The translations under genes were made by a program, and so were the position numbers. Below are positions 38,761 to 48,475 of a DNA stretch of 64,000 bases, piece after piece. A model generated the notes under the pieces. It made no database searches. It saw nothing but the letters and a program-made list of their open reading frames with translations, and was not told the origin of the DNA. The stretch covers positions 83,290,389 to 83,354,388 of the forward strand of contig NC_092809.1 of assembly GCF_040954645.1 (NCBI RefSeq), given 5' to 3'. The first letter of the stretch is position 1. Each line of letters opens with the position of its first letter. This DNA comes from Diabrotica undecimpunctata (Eukaryota; Arthropoda; Insecta; Coleoptera; Chrysomelidae).

Positions 38761-41700
38761 AAACGTTATTTACGTGGCTAAACAATACTTGAGGCAACTG
38801 TTTGTCTCAATTTTGTCATTCAGAATAATTATGTCTGTATTTTTTAATTTGCTAATTTCCATAGATTCTAATTTCCATAGAATCTAAATATATCTTAAGG
38901 CCTTTATTTTAAATATACTTTTTTAGTAATGAAAATACGTAGATAGAACCTGGAATATACATTTAACCTTTAATCTCTGGGATAAATCCATCTCCTAAAA
39001 AATGGCGCCGATATATTTAGTTAAAATTCTGTGCACTTATTTTAACCGTTTATGTCCTTATCATTCATATATGAGTTGTGACCGATATTACAAACTCATT
39101 TACTTTTCACAAAGAGGCTCCATATTAACTATACTTATTACTATACAAATCTGATTCAAAATATCGTCGAAAAGTAACAGTGTGTAAAATTATTTTTATT
39201 GAAAAGTTAATTAGCCATTTCTTATGGGGTTCAAAAGAAAAGCCTTTACGAAAATTTGAGTACAAATAAGACCACCGTAATCAGTTGTACCCTGGGTAAT
39301 GAATAATTAATTAATCGGCTAATCAGAATCACCCGGTCAATATGATTTTTGTCAAATCGGTCCTTTTTAGAATCAATTATTCTAATAATGTCTATAAATA
39401 TTAAGGGCATATCTAGAGATAAAGACACTTTACTTTACTTAACCTTATCAGACATATGCGCTTAGCACAAATGTGACGTATTTCTAGTGCAGAAAATACA
39501 TAGAGGGCAAAAAATAGTGTATTTGGTATTAAGCTGATCGCTGAAAATCACATAATAAATGTAAAAGTGCTATCTCTGCCGGCAAAGAAGCAAAGAAAAA
39601 CTTAAAATGAGAGAGAACAAAACCAGTCAGCTGAAGGAACCTTTTAACGATGTTGAGCTTGGATCCACTATCTACGTATATAATGAAGAATAGTACGGCA
39701 CTGACTGAAGATCTGAGCACAAAGCTTATTATAAAATTTGGACCAAAAATACAACAGTTACTGATATCCAAAGTCTTCAGACAAACAAAGCAAAGACAAA
39801 GTTGTGGCCTTGCTTAAACCTGACAAAAACCCCAACGACCACAAAAGCTCTCGGCCAATATATCTATTTATTTTTTCAGCTATACAAAATACTTCTGCAT
39901 ATGATCCTTAATATAAACCGATATTAGAAGAAAAACTTCAATTTAAAGATAAAAGTGGCTATATATGACAGGATAGATCATGTTAGGATGTTTCGAAAGA
40001 AAAATACTAAGGCGCATCTATGGAGCGGTAAATGAAAACGGTGTCTGGAGAAGACGATACAACTTCGAACTCTATAGGATATACCAGGAACAAGATATCG
40101 TAAAACACATAAAGATAGGACGTCTGAGGTGGGTAGGCCATGTAATGCGGATGGAGCAAACCGACCCAGCTAGAAAAACGCTCCTTGATAGACCTATTGG
40201 TCAAAGAAGAAGAGGAAGACCCAGAACAAGATTCCTAGATAACATCGATGAAGACATGAGAAATATGGAAATACGTGCTTGGCGGAGAAAGGCGATGGAT
40301 AGGGACGACTGGAGAAAAATTCTTGGGGAGGCTAGGACCCACACAGGGTTGTAAAGCCAAAATGATGATGATGATCATGTTCGTTACACATACTAAATCT
40401 TGCCCAACACAGCGAAGACGCATATGAAAAATATCAGACATGAGGAGTGGTATTTGTCAATCTAAATTCTGCTTACGACACCTTAAATTAAAGCACATTT
40501 CTCCAAAATCTATGTGATATCCCCTTAGGTAATAAACTCACTTGTATTATCCGCGTATGCCTACACAACAGAAAATTTTCCGTATCACTCAATGATAAGA
40601 ATAGAAGATGAAGATGGAGAACGTAGTAGAACGGTCTCCTTTGGGGTACCGTAATGGCACATACACTGTATAATATTTACACAACCCATACCAGTAAATA
40701 CTAGGACTTTTATTTTGTAGACGATACATCTATTGTTGCACAACCAAAAAATTTTGTTGCTGAAGTGGAGAAAAATCTAAATATCATATCTTAAACACAA
40801 TAAAAATAGATTATAAATTAATTTTAAGCCAAACCCTGGAAAAAGTCAGGCGGGCTCCTTCAATGTCCCTAACAGAGACGCTTTCACAAATTTGAACATA
40901 TACCTGAACCAATAGTGTCATGAAATCCTTAAACACACTTTGTACTTCACAGAACTTTGTTTAAAACTAAATGGAAAACTAGAACCAGAAAAATAATATT
41001 CTTCGCGAACTTGTCAGCTAAAAATGGGAAGCACATCCTTCCACTCTTAAAACGTAGACGCTTGAACTCTATGCTTCTGCTGCCGAATATACCTTGCTTG
41101 TATGGGTGATATCAATACATACTTAACACGTAGATTTAGCTATAAATTAGTCAGCCAAATTCAGCGGATATTCAGACTCACATCCATACATAAGCTCTAC
41201 AATATCGTAGTTATCAATCCACATAATATCCGAAGATAGGTAGCTAGAGAACAAAAGAAACAAAGTCTAGATTCGTAACATTCACTCCACGAATAACAAC
41301 CCATTTTATGACTAGAATCGAGGAAAAACTAGCTAGACCAACACATCTGCAAGACATACAAAAAAAAATAAGCTGCTTCTTGCCATCTGAACCCTCGAAA
41401 GGAACTTCCTTATGGTAGTTATCTTCCTTAAATCTGCAATGAGGACTCTTGCCTTCAAACACCGGTTAACCTGTGTGAATCTGGGGTGATACAAGATTCA
41501 TTACACTTTCTTAGTTGATTTTGCCATTCCAATCGCTCTTTTTGAAGGGACAAGGTTTATGTATTTGAACTAAACATGTAAAGTACAATCAGTAAGCTAT
41601 TACTTATATTGATCATTGCAAATTTGACACTAACTACACTTATATTAACTACATATTACCCCTAAATAGGAGATAAAACATTTAGTATGTAATATGGGTG

Positions 41701-42518
41701 TAAGTATGTAATATGGGTGAAGTGGTATAATTGTTGTTAGATAAATTAAGCATTCTTCTTTTTTTTTGTGTACTACTATCCATTTTTACACAAAAATATT
41801 TATTTTAGCACCTCAATATTTATTTTGAGATAACTTTCTATCCAGAATTATCTGTAGTGCACAGATAAAACAAGAAATAAAATAATAAAAAATCTGTATA
41901 AAAGATATCATAAAACAATGGATAAAATAAAAGAAGTTCTTATCTATCCAATTCTTAAATAAAACGTATGAAGACATACTCACGTTAACAAAATACATCA
42001 GGAAATTTCCGCATGTGAAAAAAATCCAATTTGGTAACAAAATCCTTTTGTATCTATAAAGCTATTTTTAGAAAAGCACGTACCTACCAAAAACAGGTAG
42101 TTAATAGTATTCATATCTGTTACACAATGTAATGCGTTTGAATGATAACAAAAATAAGGATATAAACCATTCCATATAAACCGTTCAGACTATACGCGAG
42201 AAGTATACAGCTTAATGGCAGAGTTGCCAAACTATCAGAGCTTACTTAAACCGATATACCTATGGTTCCAATATACAATGAAAAAGATCTGAACGACCCC
42301 TATAAGATATACACGTGAACTAAGCAATATACATTCATGATACAGGGGTACTTAAGAGCTCCACAAAATTTTTAAAAATTATGAAACTATACATGTTGAC
42401 GAATCGACAGAGCCAATATTATGGAATGGTCAAGTGAGCTCCGTATATCGGTGTCGACTTGACCACGGAGCTCACTTGAACCTGAATTTTAACATGGGCA
42501 GAGTCCACTTTATGCCGT

Positions 42519-42520
<2 letters not shown>
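38761..42520 (+). repeat. module-A unit, copy 4, with LINE remnants
   Basis: From about 39500 the order follows 31690-34279: reverse-transcriptase remnant (39600-41100), then non-coding module A ending at 42520. 41170-41480 and 40390-40450 are the inverse of parts of 5700-6190. No intact gene. Confidence 0.6.
39985..40372 (+). mobile_element. 5'-truncated LINE insertion with (ATG)n tail
   Basis: Flanked by GATCATGTT duplications (39976-39984, 40373-40381). Its open frame (39980-40354) encodes a LINE tail with FERKILRRIYGAVNE, LRWVGHVMRM and GRPRTRFLDN, followed by a short (ATG)n tail. It interrupts the older reverse-transcriptase remnant of this copy. Confidence 0.8.
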
Positions 42521-42601
<81 letters not shown>

Positions 42602-42603
42602 CG

Positions 42604-42648
<45 letters not shown>
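42521..42648. repeat. (AT)n tract between two inverted A modules
   Basis: About 128 bp of AT dinucleotides, broken once by CCGCGATATTA near 42599. Flanked by A modules in opposite orientations. Confidence 0.9.
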
Positions 42649-42650
<2 letters not shown>

Positions 42651-42961
42651 ACGGCATTAAGTGAACTCCGCCCATGTTAAAATTCAGGTTCAATTGAGCT
42701 CCGTGGTCAAGTGGATACCGATATACGGAGCTCACTTGACAATTCCGTAATATTGGTTCAGTCGATTCATCAACATGTAGAGTTTAATAATTTATAAAAA
42801 TTTTTTGGAGCCCGTAAATACCCCTGTATCATAAATGTATATCGCTTAGTTCACGTGTATATATTATAGGGGTCGTTCAGATCTTCTTCATTGTATATTT
42901 GAACCATACGTTTATCGGTTTAAGTAAGCTCTGAGAGTTTGGCAACTGTGAGATTATACCG
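42649..42961 (-). repeat. module A, left piece, split by the Polinton
   Basis: Inverse of 33960-34279. The module is interrupted at 42967 and resumes at 60589. Confidence 0.85.
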
Positions 42962-42967
42962 TATATT
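42962..42967. repeat. Polinton target-site duplication, left
   Basis: TATATT, repeated at 60583-60588. Uninterrupted module A copies carry this sequence once. Confidence 0.9.
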
Positions 42968-43722
42968 AGTAGATAGGCTATGTATGTCCTAGCACATCCC
43001 CTAAATTGCAACCCCTAAAATCGCAACCCCCGGTCGTAAGTTCCAAACGGCTTAACGTAGGATGACGTACGAGGGCTCGTTGGAAAGAGGATGAAAAATG
43101 GGGTTGAACGCAGTATGTGCCGTGCGCATCGGAGCATGCCAAAAGGTCATTACGTTATATCTTTGTTTCTATTGGTCCGATCGGGGCGTACGAGGGCTCG
43201 TTGAAACGGGAAGAAGGCAGGGAGACAAGAAACAAAGATGGCGACGTTGCCAAATGGGCGCTAAAACGTATCTTCGTTGCTATTGGCCTGATTTTGACGT
43301 ATGAGGTGTCAAATGAAAGCGTTAGTGACACAGAAGCCATGTCAACGATCAGTATGAACATTCTTCTTCTTTTTCTTTTCCGTACAGTGCCTAAGAGAAC
43401 GTGATATTCGACGTAGAACGTGACATTCGAGACAGGACGTGACATTTGACGTAGAACGTGAAATGTCACGTGACATTCAACGCAGGACGTGACATTCGAC
43501 GCAGAACGTGAAATGTCACGTGACATTCGACGCAGGACGTGATATTCGACGCAGAACGTAAAATGTCACGTGACATTCGACGTAGAACGTGACAGCTATG
43601 TGACATTCAACGCAGAACGTGACATTCGACGTAGAACGTGACAGCTATGTGACATTCAACGCAGGACGTGACATTCGACGCAGAACGTGGCAGTAATGTG
43701 TTAGTCAAGATGTTGCTTGACA
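42968..43722. repeat. Polinton left terminal inverted repeat with expanded tandem repeats
   Basis: 42968-43400 matches the inverse of 60150-60582 closely. 43397-43700 is an irregular tandem array of about a dozen GACATTCGACGYAGAACG-like units, against about three in the right repeat. Three copies of the palindrome AATGTCACGTGACATT lie inside (43462-43477, 43512-43527, 43562-43577). Confidence 0.9.
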
Positions 43723-43762
43723 TAAAATGTGACATTCTACATAGGACATAGTTAGTAGTAAT

Positions 43763-44092
43763 ATGTATCCCATCGAGTACATACATAGAGTAATAGAATT
43801 TCAAAGAAAACTTCATCGGTTAAAGAAAGACATTAAATCATATGAGGATTTTAAACATATTACAAGACAATTAGATAACCTGCATTTTGATAACAACAAC
43901 AACAAAACGTGGAAACCCAACGAGTTGAATCTACAGCAACAGCAGCAGCAGCAGCAAGACACCTGGGCCTGTAGAAAACTGGCACCAGCTACATATCCAT
44001 TAAGACGTATTCAACCAATACCATGTTTGTCAGCAACAACAACAACACCACGGGTGTCAGCAGCAACAACAACAACACCAGCGAGTATATGA
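43763..44092 (+). CDS. Polinton small protein, Gln/Asn/Thr-rich, unknown
   Basis: A 109-codon ORF starts just inside the left terminal repeat. The N-terminal 45 residues are charged and probably helical (RVIEFQRKLHRLKKDIKS). A Gln run follows, then Thr-rich sequence encoded by CAG/CAA/ACA repeats. I do not recognise it. The downstream frame (44023-44226) carries a transmembrane segment. The two may be one gene whose frame slipped in the microsatellite, or the repeat part may be out of frame here. Confidence 0.5.
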   Translation: MYPIEYIHRVIEFQRKLHRLKKDIKSYEDFKHITRQLDNLHFDNNNNKTWKPNELNLQQQQQQQQDTWACRKLAPATYPLRRIQPIPCLSATTTTPRVSAATTTTPASI

Positions 44093-44226
44093 AAAGTGAA
44101 ATAGATAATGTCTTTACAATGTCGTGTGTAATATTAGCATCTGTATTTATCTTAATTTTAAAAATTATTTTTGAAATTGTAAGAAGAAAATTTGAATCTT
44201 CATGTAATATAAGACTCAATCAATAA
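44023..44226 (+). CDS. Polinton small single-pass membrane protein, unknown
   Basis: 67 codons overlapping the previous ORF in another frame. An Asn/Ser/Thr-rich start is followed by one strong hydrophobic segment (about residues 34-55, VILASVFILILKIIF) and a basic tail (VRRKF), suggesting a membrane protein with a cytoplasmic C-terminus. The stop is followed directly by a poly-A signal AATAAA at 44222-44227. It could be the second half of the 43763 gene after a frameshift. Confidence 0.5.
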   Translation: MFVSNNNNTTGVSSNNNNTSEYMKSEIDNVFTMSCVILASVFILILKIIFEIVRRKFESSCNIRLNQ

Positions 44227-44227
44227 A
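44222..44227 (+). terminator. poly-A signal of left-end gene
   Basis: AATAAA overlapping the stop codon of the membrane-protein ORF. The opposite strand has its own signal at 44267-44272 for the capsid cluster, so the two transcripts converge here. Confidence 0.6.
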
Positions 44228-44266
44228 GATGTTTTAAATAAAAAAAAGCGTTTAATTTCTAATATA

Positions 44267-44272
44267 TTTATT
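44267..44272 (-). terminator. poly-A signal of capsid-side gene cluster
   Basis: AATAAA on the minus strand, 17 bp after the stop of the 44289-44780 gene, the last gene of the leftward cluster. Confidence 0.6.
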
Positions 44273-44288
44273 TATACATATACAAAAA

Positions 44289-44780
44289 TTACAATGGTAT
44301 TATGTTATTGGCAAACCAGTGACGTAGACGATCCACATTTCTTTCGGTACATGAAAATAATCCAGCGGCATGACATGGGTTTGCAGTAGGGCCAACGTTT
44401 CCAGTAGCACTAGGCGTACCATCAAACTTGCAAACATCAATAATAATGGAAAAAACTCCAAAAACGTGACGTTTCTTATCCAAATATTCTGCTTTTTGTT
44501 CTCCTCGAACGTAGATGTAATCTGCTGCATACAACAACTTGGTTTCTAGTATTTCATTGATTTTGGACAATTCTACTTGCCCATCAGAGTATCGAATTCC
44601 AAGCAATTTTTTCTCCACGTATGAGGCAGTCTTCCTATCTCCATTAGTTAGCGCATTAAATGGTTTCTGAGGCAAAAAGATGTAATGACTTCGTTTAAAA
44701 CCTATTTCAATGGTAAGTTCTTTGGGAACAAACCATCCGTCCACATCGAATCCCTGAATGTCTACGAATGCTACTCTCAT
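44289..44780 (-). CDS. RNase H-fold/exonuclease-like protein, putative
   Basis: An intact 163-codon ORF is the last gene of the leftward cluster, 35 bp after the major capsid stop. The start VAFVDIQGFDVDGWFVPKEL and the later DYIYVRGEQKAEYL and NPCHAAGLFSCTERN blocks resemble a family of short arthropod proteins, often near Polinton genes, that I take to have an RNase H-like fold (acidic residue in a first beta strand, Cys/His pair near the end). Catalytic activity is not demonstrated. It could instead be an inactive structural or regulatory homologue. Confidence 0.55.
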   Translation of the reverse strand: MRVAFVDIQGFDVDGWFVPKELTIEIGFKRSHYIFLPQKPFNALTNGDRKTASYVEKKLLGIRYSDGQVELSKINEILETKLLYAADYIYVRGEQKAEYLDKKRHVFGVFSIIIDVCKFDGTPSATGNVGPTANPCHAAGLFSCTERNVDRLRHWFANNIIPL

Positions 44781-44815
44781 GATGACTGCTCGTTCACTAC
44801 TGACAATTTATGCAT

Positions 44816-46072
44816 CTAATTTAGACTTTTTACAATTTCGGTGAGAGGGAAGTACTCCATTACACAATCATGAATTATAATGCAATAAGCCTTGGTATTT
44901 TCGGGAAAACCATTATTCGCTTCAATATCGAGGTTTACGTCAACAGTGGATGCTTTCATGCTTTCTTCTTGTTTCGAACAATCGATGACAAACAATGCGT
45001 GATTCTTGAAAGCTGAGAAATCGAGTAGAGGTCGCTTTTGTTGGGAATGTATGTAGCTAGGATAAAATTCGGTATAGTTGAAATAGGCCTCATTGTAGTT
45101 AGTTTTGCTAAAATCCAACTGCATTCTCCCGTTTGGCCAATATTCTCCATTTAAAGATAATCTGATACTTTGAATATCGACATTGTCAAATAAGGTGGGA
45201 TCAGCTGAATTCTTGTCACGTTTGTTGGTTTGAAAGAAAACAATGACATAACGGGGTCTTTCCACTGCATTGCTAGTTTTTACAGCCCAAACTTCACGTC
45301 TAGCGCCTTTGGTAAGTGCTGGTAATTCATGCAATTCCCTCTTTCTAAACGGAATAACTATAGGTTGATCTTGTTGAATGGATTTCATAAGTTCCAATTT
45401 AATATCATCATTGGGAAATATGTGCTTGACTCTGAGCTCAATATTGGTAATGTTAATCTTAACAGTTGTAACTTGGCCTTGAGTTTTTTCTTTGACAATT
45501 ATGCAATCGTTGTCGTTTCGAGCTCGAACTAGTCTTATTGTTTGACGGCCACACGTAATCAAAGGATAATCATTGAAAATGTTGAACACATGCTTAAGAG
45601 GCATCTGTATGTTGAATGAATGATCAGCAGCGTGTAGAATTGGATCCCTAGGGTAATTCCAACCTGCCATTGCCATATGACCGGAATCTTCTTGAGTATA
45701 ATATGTCATAGCACGTACAGCGCTTACGATACCAGGATCCCGCACTGTTTCCATCTCCCTTGCGCTTTCGCTGTACGTACACGAATCGAAAAGAAAAGCA
45801 CCAACATTATTTGCTAGTTTAACGTCACCAGTTCCGTTAATTGCGAGCGCTCCTTTAATGCATAACAAGGTTTCGCTCATTGCAAAGAACGAGTCGACTT
45901 AATTGATGCTAAATTCCACAATGTCATTGCAATTGAATGATTTGATGAATGGTGCATATGTTCGGTATTCGGCCTTTCGAATCGACTCGTCAAACATCGG
46001 CTCACGATAAATATCAAATATTGGAGGCATTATGCTGTTTGAACGTGATCGTTTTCCATACATAGTTGTCAT
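44816..46072 (-). pseudogene. MCP: Polinton major capsid protein (double jelly-roll type), one in-frame stop
   Basis: The reading frame starts at ATG 46070-46072 and ends at 44816 (418 codons), with one in-frame TAA at 45899-45901. The longest uninterrupted part is 44816-45880, 354 codons. Blocks such as AMTYYTQEDSGHMAMAGWNYPRDP and the position between minor capsid protein and cluster end fit the Polinton major capsid protein (PY), which forms the trimeric double jelly-roll capsomer. Assignment rests on context and overall pattern. The single stop near codon 58 would remove nearly the whole protein unless read through or bypassed by internal initiation at 45880. Confidence 0.8.
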
Positions 46073-46118
46073 GTTTTCAGTTTAAAACCAAGTGATTGCA
46101 AAAATAATTTGTTTGCAA

Positions 46119-46167
46119 ACGTAAGATGTTGCCGCTTAGATGAAGACGTAAGATGTTGCCGCTTAGA
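46119..46167. repeat. 22-bp direct repeat between capsid genes
   Basis: ACGTAAGATGTTGCCGCTTAGA occurs at 46119-46140 and again at 46146-46167, period 27, in the 139-bp gap between minor and major capsid genes. It may mark the late promoter or be a simple duplication. Confidence 0.7.
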
Positions 46168-46211
46168 CGGTTGCTCAACTAATGGTGTACTATGAGCAGT
46201 AGATTGCCTTA

Positions 46212-46907
46212 TTAATAATCCCATTTCCCTCTTGATCTAAGTTCCAGCACCAATGTGCTCTGTTCTCCTCTAAAGTTTACAGGTCGTCCTTCTTGATCGA
46301 CAGCCAACACTGTGATATTGGTAATTTCTCGTTGCGGTACAACAGGTAAATACAACAAATTGTGTGGAGTTTCGTCAATTGCGTACCCAGGATTTGATTG
46401 TATGACAAATTCGTAGATCGTGTGAGCAGGTCTGTTACCATCGAAGGCTCCGGTACTAATGTTGCATTCAAAGCGTATGCTAGATACTTTAATAATCCTA
46501 ACAGGTCGATCTGAAGAATGCGTCTGTCCTGGATTTAGTATTGCAGGAGAAAATCCCAATACTGTACCAAGACTGTCAGGTTGCTTAAACGAAATCTTAT
46601 ATTTGCTGAAAATTTTTAGACTAAATATCGTTTCGGGTTTAAGCACATTATCAGCACCCAATTTCTGTTGTATGTGTTCTTCAATATCGGCAATTTCATA
46701 ACATCCATCGGGGATATCAAATTGTTGCAATTTGTTTTTGTCATTGTAGTAATAAAACTTGGTATTTTCAATGTTTGGTATACTGTTGTAGGAATGGAAA
46801 AATCGAAGAGCTATCTCATAATCTTTGTTCGGATCCAACACGATCGGTGTGGGAGGTTGAAATGAGAATATGTAATTGGTGCTGTCTACTCTCAACAACT
46901 GCGACAT
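46212..46907 (-). CDS. mCP: Polinton minor capsid (penton) protein
   Basis: An intact 231-codon ORF. Features typical of Polinton PX/penton proteins are present: an N-terminal YEIALRFFHSYNSIPNI block, DGCYEIADIEEHI, a LGFSPAILNPG turn, and a HTIYEFVIQSNPGYAIDE stretch, ending in a short basic tail. The family adopts a single jelly-roll and occupies capsid vertices. It lies directly upstream of the major capsid gene in transcription order and shares its promoter or follows the protease transcript. Confidence 0.85.
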   Translation of the reverse strand: MSQLLRVDSTNYIFSFQPPTPIVLDPNKDYEIALRFFHSYNSIPNIENTKFYYYNDKNKLQQFDIPDGCYEIADIEEHIQQKLGADNVLKPETIFSLKIFSKYKISFKQPDSLGTVLGFSPAILNPGQTHSSDRPVRIIKVSSIRFECNISTGAFDGNRPAHTIYEFVIQSNPGYAIDETPHNLLYLPVVPQREITNITVLAVDQEGRPVNFRGEQSTLVLELRSRGKWDY

Positions 46908-46966
46908 GATGACTGACTCACGTCAATGTATTAATAGGTTATTATATTAGAAAAAAAAAACAATAT

Positions 46967-47284
46967 TTACTTTAATAGTTTTATTTGGTCCAAAGCAAGT
47001 TTACAAAAATAACATGAAGCTTGAGAATCAGGTGGGCCATCCCAGTGAGTCCTCCAATCCGGTCTGTTATAATGTACGAAGCAGGGAAGTAGTATCTTTA
47101 GGTTAAATTCTCCTCGATATTCTTTAGGCAATTTATGCCATATGTTTAACAATTCGTAAGGTCGTACAGTTCGTGTAATATAATCTAGCGGTATGTATTT
47201 TAGTTCTTCTTCACTGAATTCTGTAAAACATTTTTTGTAAAACATATGGTCCATAAGCAGTTCTGTACTTTTAGTAGGCTCCAT
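46967..47284 (-). CDS. Polinton small Cys-containing protein, unknown
   Basis: An intact 105-codon ORF overlaps the protease stop by 14 bp and precedes the minor capsid gene. It is acidic and Tyr/Leu-rich in the first half (KKCFTEFSEEELKYIPLDYI) and has Cys and His residues late (PCFVHYNRPDWRTHW, then SCYFCKL), which could bind one metal ion. I do not recognise a family. The overlap suggests co-transcription with the protease. Confidence 0.65.
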   Translation of the reverse strand: MEPTKSTELLMDHMFYKKCFTEFSEEELKYIPLDYITRTVRPYELLNIWHKLPKEYRGEFNLKILLPCFVHYNRPDWRTHWDGPPDSQASCYFCKLALDQIKLLK

Positions 47285-47690
47285 TATATAAAAACTTTAA
47301 GCATAAATGTCCACAAATAATTTGATTGTAGGTTTGATACTGATGGTTATTATAGGAAATGTTGGCACGTGCACCACCCAGATACTTAACAAGTTCTTTG
47401 GTCGGCTTCAAATTACCAAATGAATCGAAATACTCTACGTTGTTGTTGTTTATCTTTCTGTATGCTACCCAATGTGTTCCGTTATGTGTGGACACATCCA
47501 AGTTTACTATTGCACATTCTCGTTGTCGAGGGCCGTCTCTAGGCAGAGCGTCATTCATGAAAACACCTCGAAAATGTGGTATTTTAAGGATCTTCGCATA
47601 ATGTGCAATCTCCACATCATATAGCGGACGATTGGGTAGCTTTATTGGAAGTTTTTTTTCAAATATAAGCCGAATCCACCTCTCGGTTTC
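47271..47690 (-). CDS. PRO: adenain-like cysteine protease (family C5 type)
   Basis: The frame is open from 47690. The conserved part (47271-47615) carries the catalytic triad: His in NGTHWVAY (residue 48 of that part), Asp in VEYFDSFGNL (64) and Cys in IICGHLCLKF (101) with a preceding Gln. Proteases of this kind process capsid precursors in adenoviruses and Polintons. There is no ATG in frame before the conserved block. The frame instead overlaps the C-terminus of the PLA2-like ORF by about 50 bp, joined at an A-rich slippery site near 47652-47660. Translation may therefore depend on frameshifting, a non-ATG start, or a lost start. Confidence 0.85.
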   Translation of the reverse strand, partial: ETERWIRLIFEKKLPIKLPNRPLYDVEIAHYAKILKIPHFRGVFMNDALPRDGPRQRECAIVNLDVSTHNGTHWVAYRKINNNNVEYFDSFGNLKPTKELVKYLGGARANISYNNHQYQTYNQIICGHLCLKFLYNGAY

Positions 47691-48406
47691 TTACGTAGGT
47701 ACAGACCCGAACCGATGTGTTCCATTGCCCTGTTATGGCGAATATCCTCCTCCAATTTCTTTTGAGCATTCTTAGCGTCGACTACTGTCTTCGCCACCCC
47801 AGCTGCACCTCCCGCTAAAGCCCCCAAAGCGGAAAGGCCCGCAAATAGAGGTATGAGGGGTAGAAAACCTCCGGATTTTAGTGGTAGCACTCGTGGAACA
47901 TCAACTTCTTTACGACCGCCAAGTCTTTTGATTATGGATTTTGCTATTCGTACAGCCGTCAAAGCAGTATCTGTTAACGATGCTCCTCGTTTTATGGACT
48001 TTGCAATTTTTGAGACAACATCTCGATTGAAAGAGTAACGTCCCCGTCTTCCACGACGACGAGAGCATCCCATCCCCAACTTTCTTTTCGTTTTCATTCC
48101 GCCAGTTACAATTAAAGCAGCACTTTTTTCACCAAAGCTAGCGTCTTTCGACTTGAAGCGCTCCCAAGCTCTATCTTCCAATTCTTTATCGGCCTTGTGG
48201 CGTTCTTCGAGAGATGAATGCTGCGAATAAGCGATATCGTGTCGTTTGCAAGCTGCGTCTAATGGATTAATTCCTGGATCTCCACGTGCAAGACGTTTTT
48301 TTAGTTTTGTTCCGGGTCCACAATACTGATAACCAGGAATATGTAGTTCAACTGGAAGTTTATTAATTAGAGAGTTCACGAGACCTCCTCCTTCAACAAC
48401 CAACAT
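47642..48406 (-). CDS. PLA2/VP1-like virion protein
   Basis: The best ATG is 48404-48406 (254 codons). The open frame continues upstream to 48496 without an ATG. A parvovirus VP1-type phospholipase A2 domain is clear: calcium loop YQYCGPGTKL (about residues 26-35) and catalytic pair in DAACKRHDIAY (HD about 56-57). A basic Arg-rich patch follows (GCSRRRGRRGR), then a helical region, a Gly/Ala/Leu hydrophobic segment (about 183-205), and GLYLRKK/GLYLKKN repeats at the end. Such domains open endosomal membranes during entry. First gene of the leftward cluster, divergent from the ATPase. Confidence 0.85.
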   Translation of the reverse strand: MLVVEGGGLVNSLINKLPVELHIPGYQYCGPGTKLKKRLARGDPGINPLDAACKRHDIAYSQHSSLEERHKADKELEDRAWERFKSKDASFGEKSAALIVTGGMKTKRKLGMGCSRRRGRRGRYSFNRDVVSKIAKSIKRGASLTDTALTAVRIAKSIIKRLGGRKEVDVPRVLPLKSGGFLPLIPLFAGLSALGALAGGAAGVAKTVVDAKNAQKKLEEDIRHNRAMEHIGSGLYLRKKPRGGFGLYLKKNFQ

Positions 48407-48475
48407 TGGACTGATGCCATGCAAGTGGTGACATCTATAATATATATTACCGTACTTATGTACTACACTTGCCAC
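48407..48475. promoter_or_regulatory. divergent promoter between capsid cluster and ATPase cluster
   Basis: Only 69 bp separate the preferred start codons of the PLA2-like gene (leftward) and the ATPase (rightward). The gap holds an AT-rich TATAATATATATTA core (48436-48449) that could serve as TATA element in both directions. Confidence 0.45.

Noticed and set aside
43155..43526. Coding ORFs inside the Polinton terminal repeats (both ends)
   Set aside because: They mirror each other in the inverted repeats and consist of tandem-repeat translation; no protein features.
43397..43700. Satellite DNA unrelated to the Polinton
   Set aside because: The same units occur in the right terminal repeat in matching order, so they belong to the element.
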